From: JADFJB01 sp964464595
Lineage (GTDB): Bacteria > Zhuqueibacterota > JdFR-76 > DREG01
Direction: 5' to 3'
Length of the DNA stretch: 64,000 nucleotides
NCBI GenBank assembly: GCA_964464595.1
Contig: CAYXGW010000007.1
Span: 1 to 64,000 of the forward strand
The notes beneath the pieces were generated by a model. It was not told where the DNA came from. It did no database searches and saw only the letters and a list, made by a program, of their open reading frames with translations. The translations under genes were made by a program, and so were the position numbers. Shown in pieces: positions 1 to 12,000 of the stretch. Every line of letters starts with the position of its first letter. Position 1 is the stretch's first letter.

Positions 1-3000
1 TGCCAGTCACATTTTCTGAGGATACTCCACTAATCACAGGTGGGGTCACATCCGGCGCTAACGTTGTAAACGTATAATCGTCACTTTTAGTTAAATTGCC
101 ATTGCCATCACTAGACAATACCCGATAATGAATCTTTGTGGCGGCATTTAATCCCGATAGATTCACCGAGTGGTTTGTTTGCAATGTTCCGTTTAACAGT
201 GAGAAATTCCCATAGCTTGTATCCAGGCCATATTCAACCTGGCTGTTACTGGCTTCATTCGTTGTCCAGGTTATTTTGGCGCTATTTTCTCCGATATTTT
301 TTGCTGCTATTCCACTGATCACTGGTGGGGTCACATCAGGCGTTAACGTTTTAAAAGTTAAATCTCCACTCACAGCCAAATTACCACTACCATCACGGGA
401 TGATCCACGATAATGATACGTTCTGTTTGCTTTTAAGCCCGATAGGTTCACTACGTGGCTAGTGGACAAAGTTTCGTCCAATGAAGTTGAATTCCCATAG
501 TTCGTGTCAAAACCATAATGAACCTGGGTGTCACTATTTTCATTTGTATCCCAAGTAATTTTTGCTTTGGTTTCTGAGATATTACTTGTTTTGACATTTG
601 TAATTTTTGGAGGACTGTTGTCTTGTGGTGGTTTAATATCGCTCTTTGCAGCCCAATTAATTTGAGCTTCCAATAATGCCCAACCGTCGTTTGTTACTGT
701 TGGTGTCGCATTAAGCTTAAAAGAAGCAGCTACTCTGCGTGCAGGTGCTATTGCTCCTGGCATTTGTGCTCCAGCTTCATATGCAAAAATCGCATATTTA
801 CTAGATTCATTCGGCAAAGTAGCAATTTTTATTGCATTGCTATTCGGCCTGCCCCATATAAAAATACCAGGCCCATCGTAAACCTTTACTGTTCCACTAA
901 ACCCTGCCGCCAAAGGATGAGAAGCATTAACAATTTTTAAATTTTGAACATTTTCTGGAGTTTCTCCAACATTGCCCGAACCAAAATTAAGCATTCCAAG
1001 TTTTGGGAGAAGGTATCTATCCATATTAACGACTGGAACAGCAACTTTTGTAAACTTTGTTCCTATGAGGGAATTATGTACATGTCTGGATATAACAATC
1101 ACGTCAATATTTTTTACAATTTCATCTATGTCATTCGAGTTTGAAGAATTAATCACTTCATCTTCTATTGGAGTTACTGAAAATCCCATCTCCTTTATTT
1201 TCTTGTTAACTGTAATATCTGTATTATATAATGGGTCTCCACCAGCTACAAACAATACCCTCTTATTATCAAGAGTCTTAAAGCTATGGCTCTCACTCAC
1301 TGCTAAATTTATGCTTTTATCACGCGATAACACTCGGTAATGATACTCTGTGTTCAATTCCAGGTTGCTTAAAGTTACCAAATGGTTTGTAACCAATATT
1401 TCACTTAATTCCGTAATATTTCCATAACTTGTATCTAAACCATACTCAACCTGACTGTTACTCAACTCATTCGATATCCATTCTACCTTAGTACTGTTAG
1501 TACTTACGTTTTTTGATTCCACATCGCTGAGTACAGGAGCATTTATATCTGGTATTTCAATTGCAAAAATTGAATCACTAATATCAAATAGACTGGGATT
1601 TTCGGAGCTACTAATTCGTATCAAACAATTATTGGAAACCAAATTCGGGACATTCCATAAATAATTTCCAATATTATTCAAATTAGAAATGATAACAGTC
1701 CAAATCGCCCCATTATCCACAGAATACTCTAAATCAATAAGTGTGATAGGTCCAGACCAGTTCCAGGTAATTTCCTTTGCAATTCCAGAATTTATTACTT
1801 CTCCTCCATTTGGTGAAGTCAAAGTAAGAGAAGGAGGAGAAATGAGGAATCCATTATCACTTATATCTAATGGATTGCCATCAGAAAAATCCGAAATTCG
1901 TACTAAAGCATTTGAAGTCAAAAGATTGGGGACAATCCAGGAAAAACTTCCACTATTTTGTGTGTTTGAACTTATATCTATCCAGGTCGAACCGCCATCT
2001 ATTGAATACTCTAGCTTGACTTGTTCTATTCCACCCTGGGATTCCCAGGAAATTGGATAAGTAGTTCCGCTGATAATATTTTCATTGCCATTAGGATTTG
2101 TAAGGGTAATGGATTGAGCAATTCTTATAGAATTTACACTATCACTTACATCCAATACTTCTCCGGTTGATGCATCGGAAATCCTTATTAATACTAAATC
2201 AGAAACAGGACCTGATACTGTCCATGTATATGTCCCATCATCTTCAGTGCTGGAAATGATTTGATTCCAGTTATTGCCATTATCAGTTGAATATTCTATT
2301 TTTAGGTTTATGGATTTCCCGGAAGTACTCCATTGAATGGTAAGTTCACTTGCTATACTAAATTCCTCTCCCCCATTGGGAGTAATAATCGATAAGTTTG
2401 GTTCAATGATTGAGGATTTGTAAATATATCCAGCTGGTGAATAATAATTCCAATTTTGTTTAAATCGTTTATAAAGAGAATTGGCCCACTTTCTGGATTC
2501 AGGTGGATTCAAGTTTGCATTTTGATTCCAATATACCTGTATTGTTCCACTTGTATCGTAAATAACAACTTCCTCCCTACTGTCTCCCGCAATATCAACT
2601 GCATAAATCAAGCTTGCATTTGTCGCTGGAAAATCCTCAGGTGTATGCCAGATGGCATTGCCTGATAGGGCATCAAAAACCCCTATGTTGCCATCAATAT
2701 GCCGGGCTTTGGCTGCAAGATAGTGTTTCTCACCGCCTTCCCAATCAATGGTTGAAATCATCTCCACCCCCTCACCATTCCCGTTTTCATGCGTATTAAA
2801 ACCCGGCGGTAAAACATCCAACATATCATAATCCTGAAACTCATTGCCATAAGCATCGAAGATCCAGGGATGTTGCGAATTCGGACTCTCAAATCTAGAA
2901 CGAACCCAAACTTCACTAAAAATTCGATTTGAATCAAAATTTCCAGCAGCAACATTTTGTGGCTCTTGTTCATTGCTTTTAAAAAGCTGGGTTTCCTTGC

Positions 3001-5536
3001 GCCAAATTATCCCATTTGCCGATAACATTGTTGTATTGTAATCTGTTTTTCCAAAGTGATCCTCCTCTGTAACAATCCACTCCAATCCTGGCAAATCAGG
3101 ACGAAAATCTCCAATAATAACACAATCAAGATGATCAACAAACCCTTTTGTTGAGGATCTCACCCAATTTATGGGATACCCCAAATCTACAATTGTTCCA
3201 TCCTGGTCGATCATGTTTCCCCCTACAACTTCATCTAATCCATCTCCATCAACATCTGCAGCTTGGAAAGATCCGTGAGCAGGGCCCCAATAACCATCAT
3301 AGTACCCGTTTGTTAGATCATCGTCACTATTAATTCGCCATATTTCCTCATTATTCTCCATATCCCAGGCAAGTAAATCCCTTTTCACATAAAATGAAGA
3401 ACTCTTATTTCCGGAAAGAGATACAATATCTAATGACTGTATAATAACATCTTTATCGCCATTGCCCCTTAAATTTGCAACCGCAATGTGAACCCAAAGA
3501 AAATTAATCTCTGTGCTTGGCAACGAAATGGTTTTCTCAATTGTGCCAGTAATTCCATTAAAAACAAAGATCTGATTCGAATCATTCAAAGCAATTACTT
3601 CAATTTGATTATCCCCGTCAATGTCTGCGGCAGCATGTTTTGTTCCTGAATTGTTTCCTCCAGGATCTCGAATTTCAGCTTCCCATAATAAACTACCAAA
3701 GTGGTCTATAGCATAAAGTTTTGTTTTGGAACGGTAAGTAAAATCTAATAAACCATCTTTATTCAAATCGATTACAAAAAACTGCGCCTTAAGAACATGC
3801 TCCGGTATTGGAATCAAAAATGGATTGTTTGGATAAGTGGGCCATGTATTGGATGTTGTAATAATTGTGAAAGGATCACTGGTATTAGATGTATTATTAC
3901 TATTAACATCTGAAATCCTCACCAAACATTCGTTTGAGGAGATATTGGGTACACTCCAAACAAATAATTGTGTATTTGCAGTCGACCCAACAATATCACT
4001 CCATGTAAACCCTTGGTCCATAGAATACTCTAACTTTACATTAGCAATATTTCCGGTTGACAACCACCGTAAAGCGCGCTTACTGTTCCCGGTCCAAATT
4101 TCATTAAATATTGGTGTTCCTAATGTTAGCGTTGGAACCATACTAAAATTTGCCTCAATATCCAACGCATTTGTCATTTGTATTTGCAAAGGATTATCTG
4201 CGCTTGTAATTGATCCATTCCAGCTTACAAATAGATAATCAATATTCCCGAAAGCAGTTAAAGTTACATTTTGACCTGATTCATACCAATCTAATTGGGG
4301 ACTAATCGCAATGACTCCTGCTACCGGCGGCTCTGCATTTGTTGTTAACTCGTATTGAGCCCCGAAACTTGCTGTGAAAGTGGCATCAGAATTCCCTACT
4401 GTCACTTGATGAACCCTGGCGCCGCCATCACTCCAAGAGCTATACACATTTCGGCTGCCACCTGCTTCATTCTGAAGACTGTCAACACCGATAGTATGAA
4501 CACTACCAGGCGCACTCTGGAAACTATACGGGGATGCATGAACTACTCCATCCAATTCAACAGACAGACCCAGTGGTTCTGTGGTTAATACAATAGTAGG
4601 CCAGGCTGTGAAATTAGCTGTAACTGAAATCGATGTATCCATATTTACAGATATCGATATATCTGTCGATATCGTTTCGCCTGTCCATTCTGTAAATGAA
4701 AAATTAGAATTGGGGTTAGCTGTGAGCAATACGCTGATTCCGGCATCATGCCAGATTCCTTCAGGATTTTTGATTATCTCACCCGACCCAGGTGGATTAA
4801 TGGTTAAATCTAGTAAGAATTGTGTTGTAAAATTCGCAATATATTCCACAGGACTTATGGAACTAACTGCAAGTGAATGGGATTTGTTTTCACCATTATT
4901 CCAACTTTGCCAAATATAGCGCCTATTAGAACCTGATATCTGGGGATCAGTTACATCTAAATTATGAGTTGAATTCGGTGAAACTTTAATTGTCTTTGGG
5001 GTAAACTGGGTTACACCATCAAAGACAACATCAAGATTTAGCGGATCTGTACTAAGAAGTACCTCAACAAAATTAATGGCAACTGAACCGTTATCAATTG
5101 CAGGTGACGGGTTACCGCTATTAAACAAAAAATTTGATAAAGACACATCTGATGTATCGCCTGGTGACCCAACGATTTTGAACTTTAAGAAGGACAAAAC
5201 ATCGTTAGTACTTAAAATTGAGTCACTATTAACAATAACTCTCATTATGCCAACATCATATGCTGGATCGGAACTGATGGACCAATTGTCTTGTAAATTT
5301 GTGTTTTCTAAGGTAGCTTCTATCGCTTGAAGAAGGTCGGGATTGAAATTCACATCGTATTGAAATGACCCTATACTATCAGTTGTCGTAATTCCATCCA
5401 AAATAACGGGAATTGATAGTGTATCTCCCAAATCCCCTTGATGATTAGAAATTGTGATCTGTACTTGTGTAAAACCGGCAATAGTGAATACAAAAACAGA
5501 AACAAAGGGAAAAAACACTCTAAGTAGAAATGTCAT
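1..5536 (-). CDS. Giant secreted modular protein (cohesin-like, VCBS-like, Ig-like, ThuA-like and Fn3 domains), C-terminus off the window
   Basis: An uninterrupted frame of 1845 codons runs from an ATG at 5536 to the left edge with no stop, so the gene is 3'-partial. Residues 1-22 are a signal peptide ending GFTQ. Then, approximately: a cohesin-like beta-sandwich (24-165); two pairs of PEGA-like and InlB-B-repeat-like domains (162-465, with WTG and SVTANF signatures); a KNH/Kre9-like Ig domain (468-558, CLVRISD); an FG-GAP/VCBS-type propeller (565-1042, repeated D-x-D/N-x-D loops such as DVDGDGLDE); three more KNH-like domains (1045-1325, NPNGGE, EYSTDNG); an Fn3 domain; an alpha/beta ThuA/GATase1-like domain (1417-1628, KRVLFVAGGDP, VAVPVVNMD); and further Fn3 domains (ITWTTNEAS). 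Domain names come from family memory. No catalytic function can be assigned; a cell-surface or secreted binding role is inferred. No strong ribosome binding site is seen, so the start rests on the signal peptide. Confidence 0.85.
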   Translation of the reverse strand, partial: MTFLLRVFFPFVSVFVFTIAGFTQVQITISNHQGDLGDTLSIPVILDGITTTDSIGSFQYDVNFNPDLLQAIEATLENTNLQDNWSISSDPAYDVGIMRVIVNSDSILSTNDVLSFLKFKIVGSPGDTSDVSLSNFLFNSGNPSPAIDNGSVAINFVEVLLSTDPLNLDVVFDGVTQFTPKTIKVSPNSTHNLDVTDPQISGSNRRYIWQSWNNGENKSHSLAVSSISPVEYIANFTTQFLLDLTINPPGSGEIIKNPEGIWHDAGISVLLTANPNSNFSFTEWTGETISTDISISVNMDTSISVTANFTAWPTIVLTTEPLGLSVELDGVVHASPYSFQSAPGSVHTIGVDSLQNEAGGSRNVYSSWSDGGARVHQVTVGNSDATFTASFGAQYELTTNAEPPVAGVIAISPQLDWYESGQNVTLTAFGNIDYLFVSWNGSITSADNPLQIQMTNALDIEANFSMVPTLTLGTPIFNEIWTGNSKRALRWLSTGNIANVKLEYSMDQGFTWSDIVGSTANTQLFVWSVPNISSNECLVRISDVNSNNTSNTSDPFTIITTSNTWPTYPNNPFLIPIPEHVLKAQFFVIDLNKDGLLDFTYRSKTKLYAIDHFGSLLWEAEIRDPGGNNSGTKHAAADIDGDNQIEVIALNDSNQIFVFNGITGTIEKTISLPSTEINFLWVHIAVANLRGNGDKDVIIQSLDIVSLSGNKSSSFYVKRDLLAWDMENNEEIWRINSDDDLTNGYYDGYWGPAHGSFQAADVDGDGLDEVVGGNMIDQDGTIVDLGYPINWVRSSTKGFVDHLDCVIIGDFRPDLPGLEWIVTEEDHFGKTDYNTTMLSANGIIWRKETQLFKSNEQEPQNVAAGNFDSNRIFSEVWVRSRFESPNSQHPWIFDAYGNEFQDYDMLDVLPPGFNTHENGNGEGVEMISTIDWEGGEKHYLAAKARHIDGNIGVFDALSGNAIWHTPEDFPATNASLIYAVDIAGDSREEVVIYDTSGTIQVYWNQNANLNPPESRKWANSLYKRFKQNWNYYSPAGYIYKSSIIEPNLSIITPNGGEEFSIASELTIQWSTSGKSINLKIEYSTDNGNNWNQIISSTEDDGTYTWTVSGPVSDLVLIRISDASTGEVLDVSDSVNSIRIAQSITLTNPNGNENIISGTTYPISWESQGGIEQVKLEYSIDGGSTWIDISSNTQNSGSFSWIVPNLLTSNALVRISDFSDGNPLDISDNGFLISPPSLTLTSPNGGEVINSGIAKEITWNWSGPITLIDLEYSVDNGAIWTVIISNLNNIGNYLWNVPNLVSNNCLIRISSSENPSLFDISDSIFAIEIPDINAPVLSDVESKNVSTNSTKVEWISNELSNSQVEYGLDTSYGNITELSEILVTNHLVTLSNLELNTEYHYRVLSRDKSINLAVSESHSFKTLDNKRVLFVAGGDPLYNTDITVNKKIKEMGFSVTPIEDEVINSSNSNDIDEIVKNIDVIVISRHVHNSLIGTKFTKVAVPVVNMDRYLLPKLGMLNFGSGNVGETPENVQNLKIVNASHPLAAGFSGTVKVYDGPGIFIWGRPNSNAIKIATLPNESSKYAIFAYEAGAQMPGAIAPARRVAASFKLNATPTVTNDGWALLEAQINWAAKSDIKPPQDNSPPKITNVKTSNISETKAKITWDTNENSDTQVHYGFDTNYGNSTSLDETLSTSHVVNLSGLKANRTYHYRGSSRDGSGNLAVSGDLTFKTLTPDVTPPVISGIAAKNIGENSAKITWTTNEASNSQVEYGLDTSYGNFSLLNGTLQTNHSVNLSGLNAATKIHYRVLSSDGNGNLTKSDDYTFTTLAPDVTPPVISGVSSENVTG

Positions 5537-5955
5537 TGAAAAATCGAAGCCTTTTTAAATAAAATACTTTTTCAGATCGCACTTTTTTGTTTTGATTGAC
5601 ACCTTACCAACTGTTGATGGCTTTATCTTGAGGCTAATGATAACGACTTCATTGGGGTAGACTAATCCCTTAATACATAAAGGAATTCAAAGATCTAAAT
5701 ATTTTTTGTATACAAAATAATTATAAAGCCAAAAATGTCTAGTATTCTTATAAAACAAATAATATACCAAATTAATTTGATCTATAAGTGTTAATAAAAC
5801 AGTAAGATAATATTAAGTTTAGTAAATCGATATAAAAAAAGTTTGTATTATTACAAGACAATTGTATCAAGTTAAGACATTTTTTGTAAATTGAAAGCTT
5901 TTAATAGGATTAATTTATAATTCAAAGTTGAATTGCCGGAAATTACAAAAATCGC
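5537..5955. other. Intergenic region without a recognised gene
   Basis: About 420 bases of very AT-rich sequence lie between the start of the cohesin-like giant gene and the terminator of the gene before it. No open frame with a ribosome binding site, no RNA gene and no GG-N10-GC sigma-54 element was found by eye. It must contain the promoter of the 1-5536 gene if that gene is transcribed independently, but I could not pick a convincing one. Confidence 0.5.
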
Positions 5956-5993
5956 AAAAAAAAAGCCGGACAATATCTTTACTGTCCGGCTTT
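5956..5993 (-). terminator. Rho-independent terminator after the giant SGNH/Ig-repeat gene
   Basis: On the minus strand an 11-bp perfect stem AAAGCCGGACA / TGTCCGGCTTT (5993-5983 and 5972-5962) with a 10-nt loop is followed by a run of nine T (5964-5956). It starts about 20 bases after the stop codon at 6013. It is the only strong intrinsic terminator I see in the window. Confidence 0.93.
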
Positions 5994-6012
5994 CAATTAG
6001 GTTACAATATAA

Positions 6013-9000
6013 CTACTTCATGAAAATCATTTTTTTCAAATCAGTATATAAATCCGCTTTAATTCGAAAATAATAAACTCCGCTTGTTACCAAATTTCCA
6101 TGGTTGTCCCTACCATCCCAAACAACTGAATGATAACCAGCTGATAATTCCTGGTTTATTAATACCCGAACTTCTTGTCCTATAACATTGTAAATTGATA
6201 GATACACCTGAGAATTATTCGGAAGTTGATAATTAATGGTAGTTTCAGGATTAAATGGATTTGGGTAATTCTGAGATAAAGCAAAATCCACTGGTAATGT
6301 TAATTCGGCCAAAATGGGACCATAGACTCCATTATCTCCGGATATATTTATATCTTCTAATTTATAGTAATATCGAGTTCCGGAAAGGATATTTTCATCC
6401 TTGTATGAATACTCACCTGAAGGATTCGATGGAATCATCACTTCGTTAATTTGTTTATAATCATCATTTCTTTGTGTACTTCTGTAAAGATTAAATCCCA
6501 AATTATCCTCTTCCGAAGCTGTTCGCCAGGCTAATTCTACACCCAAACCAGATTGTACAACTGTTGCCGTAAAAAATTCCAGTTGAACCGATGTTATAAC
6601 ATCTACTACCCACTTAACTGAAGCCGTGTCTTCACCATCTGTTACAAAGGCTTCAATCCTCTCACTGGTTACAATTGGGGGTGCGAAATAATTATATTGA
6701 TTTCCTGCTGCTGCGTTCTCTCCGTTTTTAGTCCAGAAATATACCAGGTCTTGTCCATCCGGATCAATAGCTGTAACTGAGAAAATTTGGTTTTGTCCTA
6801 CACCAACTACAGGATTAGCTTCTGTCGGTGAAAAATTTGTTATGACAGGTTTTCTATTTACGTTCGCTACCGATATTTCAACAGTGTCCTTTGAACTCCC
6901 ACCTTTATCATCAAAGACAGCAAATTTTACTAAATAAGAACCCTCTTGATCGAAACTTGGCTTCCATTTAAATGAAAACACATTTGAAGAACTTTCCTCG
7001 AACTCTGATCCAGCAGGCTGATCGTAAATTTTGAATTCTAGTGGATCATTGTCAGGATCACTACCGGTAACATTAAAACTTAGGCTTATGTTTTCCTGTA
7101 TTGTTACACTTTGAAATCCAATTGAGATTGAGGGCAAGTTATTTTGAACAGATTCAACATTAAAAGTAACGGGTGATCCGGGTAATGTTGACGCAATTGC
7201 CAAGACTACGATATTGCCAGGAGTAGAACCTAGTTTCAACGAAACCGATGCGATACCTTCGCTATTGGAGCCAACAATTTTTGAAGTCCCCCCATCTATT
7301 GAAGCATCGCCTCCCGTAAGCACAAAAGTAATTTCATGCCCTGTTACAGGATTATTAAATTTATCAACAACTTTAACAGCAAGAGGTTCTAACAAAAATT
7401 GGTCCACAGTTCCGATTTGATTATTACCTCTATCCAGAGCCATTGATGCAGCTGCTCCTCCGGTAGTTGTCACTTCGAAAACAACAGGCGATCCACTTAA
7501 ACTACTTGATGAAGCATGTACAGTACTGTTTCCATGAATAGTACCATGGATAAAGGATGCCTGCGCCAAGCCGCTATTGTTGGTTATAACGGGCTGAGTC
7601 GTTGTTAAAGTAATACCACCGCTAATCAACTCGAAAGTTACTGCAGTTCCTGCAACCGGATTATTAAATGGGTCTACTACTTTTACCACAAGAGCTGAAC
7701 CGGATGATTCTACCTGACCAACTTGCGGGTGACCGGCAACAAGTAGGATTTCTGCAGCATCTGAAGGCGTAGCATTTGCAATAAAACTAACAGGCGAATT
7801 CTGTAAACCTGTATTTTCAGCTTTTGCAACATTTTGCCCTATGTTTGGTCCAAGAGTATATACTGTTGATGCAAATCCATTTGCATCTGTTAATACAGGC
7901 TGAGGAGGTGTAACATTGCCGCCTCCAAAAATAACAGAGAAAGTAATAGGCACATTTTTAACAGGATTATTTTCCGCATCTAACGTTTGCACCACCAATA
8001 GTTCAGAGAGAGGCCCACCCGCTTTACCTACTTGATCGTCGCCAGAAATTTTCACCAACATTTGAGCAGGATTATTTGCACCGGTTGCACTAAATACTAT
8101 TGGATTTCCAATTAAACTTCCAGACCGTGCTTCTATAAAATTGCTTCCTGGAGTACCTCCAAGAGAAACACTTGCACCAGCTTCACCATTTTCATCTGTA
8201 AGAACGGGTTGATTTTCTAAAATGGAGCCGCCTCCACTTATAACTTCAAAAAATACCGGGATGCCTGCCACTGGGTTACCGAATCTGTCACTTACAGTTA
8301 CAACTAGTGGATTTTTTAAAAATGTTCCGATATTACGGGTTTGATCGTGTCCCCTAGTTCTGCTAATTCGGTCTGCAACATCTGATACGAATTTCGCCTG
8401 AGTGCTAGAATTCAATGCAATATTATCGGAGGTATTTACTGCTGTAATTGTTTTGATTTCAGCAGTAATAGATGCAAGTGTTGCAGTAGTTTGGCCGTTT
8501 GCATCTGTTTGTGACTGGGGTTGACCAATAAAGTTCTGTGTTCCCGTGGAGCTAATTTGAACAAATTTACCCGGAATCGGATTTCCAAAGCGATCTAAAA
8601 GTGTAACGGTAACATTAGACACAGCATTGCCATTAGCTACAATTGAATCCGTCGCAATGATATTCGATGTATCCGGATCAGTAATCGCTGGATTAACTGA
8701 AGCTATAAAAGTAATAGGGGAATTATCCAGAGGATTGATCCCATCCGTAGTTGCAGCTTCCACTTCATTATTATTCTCACCAGCTTCTGTTCCTACCACC
8801 CAATTAACTTTGGCAATACCATTTGCATCAGTATTTACAGATTGTATTGTTATGTTATCATTATCTTGGATAGTACTATTCTGAATTTCAAAAAATCCCT
8901 CACCCTTAGCTACTGTGAAAGTAACCGGATGACCAACAATTGGGTTATCCAAGCTATCCATTACAACGACTTTTATATTATTAGTTAATTTTTCTCCAGC

Positions 9001-12000
9001 AATACCTGTTTGATTGTTGCCTTCTGAAATCTGAACTTGAGTTGCGTTACTTGCTACTCCTGTTGCTGAAAAAACAATTGGCGAACCATCTAAAGCAATT
9101 AAACCGTTATCTGCTTTAACATGAACAACATTAATATTCTCCCCAATAGTTTGCCCAATTTGTAGCAGCACACTTGCTTTGCCTTCATTGTCGGTTTGTT
9201 TTATTACATTGGTTGTATCCAAGTTATCTAATGAACCGCCTCCGGAAATAATCTCAAATTCGACCGGCATATTTACCACAGGCTCATCAATAACATTAAA
9301 AATCTGGATTACAAGCGGACTTTGAAGTACTGAAGTCACCACTGCACTTTGACCGTTACCACTTACCATTTGTATTTTTGTTCCGGTATACAATGCAGAA
9401 GCTTCAAAATTAAATGGTGAATTTTGTAATGGGTTGTCATCAAAATTCGCAACGGCTTGAACCACATTATTTAAATTGCCGCCAACCGAACCAAGTGTTA
9501 GCTTAACTGAAGCCAAACCGTTACCATCGGTAAAGACTGAAACCGAATCTGAACTACCATTAAGTTTGCCTCCACCACCCTGAATTGTAAAATCAATTCT
9601 GTGGTTTGCAATTACATTATTATTGGCATCCATCACCTTTACTACAAAATCTTCGAGTAGTGGTTGATTAATGAAATCGGTTTGACCGTCTCCGGATATC
9701 TGGACAATTCTTACCGGATCTCCTGGATTTGCCGAAGCCACAAATTCCTGAGGCGAACCGGTTAGACCAACTTTCTTAGCCTGAACTTTGTTATTGTGCT
9801 CTCCTGCAATTGGCCCCAAGGTTAGAAGTACGGAAGCATTACCTATGGAATCCGTGTTAACCGAAATGACCTGTTCTCCATTACTAAACTGTCCGCCACC
9901 TTCTAGTACAGTAAACTCAATACTTACATCACTCACTTTGTTTCCATATTGGTCGCTCACTTCGGTTACAAATGGAGCCAGAAGCTGCTGGCTAATTGAA
10001 CCAGAAGCGCTATCACCAGAAACCTTTACCATACCTACAGGGATATCCGGTATCCCAGTTGCAACAAAATTTATTGGAGATCCTTGCAAAGCCAGTGCTC
10101 TGGCTTCGATCCTATTAAGGCCGGCGATATTTCCTAATTTCCAGTTTGCTTGTGCAATTCCATCAGGATCAGTTTGGATTGGTTGTGATTCAACAATTGT
10201 TCCATTGCCTTCTATAATGACAAATAATACATCATAATTGGACATACCAGTGCTCTGAGCATCTACAACTTTAACTTTAATCGGTTCTTGTAATTGCTTT
10301 CCAACTACTCCTTCTTGGCCATTTCCTGATACCAGGACAATGCTTTTGGCTATACCTGAAGACGCAATTGCAGTAAAGAGCACTGAATCAAACCCGGTAG
10401 CAACTGCTCTTACTAAATTTGCATCAGTATCTGTAGCAAGTTGAAGTGTGTTCTGGGACAAGCCATTGGCATCTGTTTGTGTCGATGTTGGTTGCTGCAA
10501 AACACCATTCCCTTGTACTACTTTCCATTCAATTGGAAAATCTGGTACACCATCACCATTACCGTCTAAAATCTGGATTACAAAAGGAGCCGCCAAAACC
10601 GCACCTGCAGCGCTTTGTTGGTTATTTCCGGAAACTATATTCAGGTCTGTTGCGACACCACCAACACCGGTTGCTGTAAAGATTACCTCAGAAGGAGTCG
10701 TAGTTGGATCCGCCACTCTAACACGGTTATTTGCAATCACGGTTCCCAAATTAAGTGTAGCGGCTGCAATCCCATCTCCATCGGTTAATACAGGCTGCGC
10801 TTCAACCAAGGTTCCACCACCTTCAAATACTTCAAAAGTAACACTTTTACCGGCAACCGGATTGTTAAATTGATCCAAAAACTGGACTTTAAATGGCTCA
10901 GCAAGAGGATTACCCGCGTCTCCTGACTGATTGTTACCTGAAACAATTAAAAGAGTTTTTGCAACATCAGCTAAGGCAGTAACATTAAATATTACCGGGG
11001 AACCCCCCAACCCAGTTGAAGTGGCGTGAATGGTGTTAATACCGGCTACAGTTCCCAGGGTATAGTTTGTTTCTACTTCACCATTACTATCAGTTACCCA
11101 GCCACTAAGGTTTTCTGTACCTGATGGAGTATAGTTCAAATCTTTTGTGATTAATATTTTATCCAGTTTGGTTAGTTCGTCACGTTTTTTTACAAGCAGC
11201 GTATGATTTCCGGAAGAAAGATCAAAAAATACAGGATTAAATTGTGGTGATGATACATTACCCGAGCCTCGATCGGATACTTGATCCCATGTCCATGAGC
11301 TTTTATGGTTACCTTGAAACGTATCCCAGATGAAAGCAGGGCTGCCATCGACTGATATTCTGAATGAATCTTCTGAACCACTTGCCGCAATAACCCGGCC
11401 CCAGATCACATAAGTCCCTGCAGCAGGAACCGTAAATTCATAGGTTGCAGTTCCGTTTGAAAGATCTGCAGGCACCTCAATATATTTGCCACCCGAAGCT
11501 AATCCGTCACTAAATTCCTGCATCGGAAAAACCAGTGTTCCGGACTCAGCTTCAATTCTGATATGATCATCAGGCGCCGGTGGTTGTTCAAGAGAACCAT
11601 CACCACTTATTACTTGAAAATTAACTTGTGCATTGCTTATTGGATTGCCGTTTTCATCGATAACCCTGGCAACAAGTGGATCTGTTAATTTTTTACCAAT
11701 AGTATCAGCCTGAGCATCTCCGGAAATGTACTCTATAAAAGAAGGTGTACCGGTTGGAACGACCATAGTAAAATCATCAATGTTCGAAGCACCACTACCT
11801 CCGGATAGCTTTACACCTGCATAAGATTCAGCAATACTTATTTTTGCAAAACTTTGACTATTCTTGGTGGCAGTGATTGTACCATCCAGAACTCCATTGA
11901 TATAGCATGTAAATCGATAGGACACTTCGTCTTCTGAAAGCACAACTCTAAATACGTCACCAGCAACAGGGGCCGGTAATAATCCATCGACATTGGATAT

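Noticed and set aside
9788..10237. Plus-strand open frame of 149 codons inside the giant Ig-repeat gene (others similar at 972-1340, 1689-2060, 3837-4238, 10448-10873)
   Set aside because: All are antisense to long continuous coding frames with strong domain content; their Ser/Pro-rich translations mirror the Ig repeats on the other strand.
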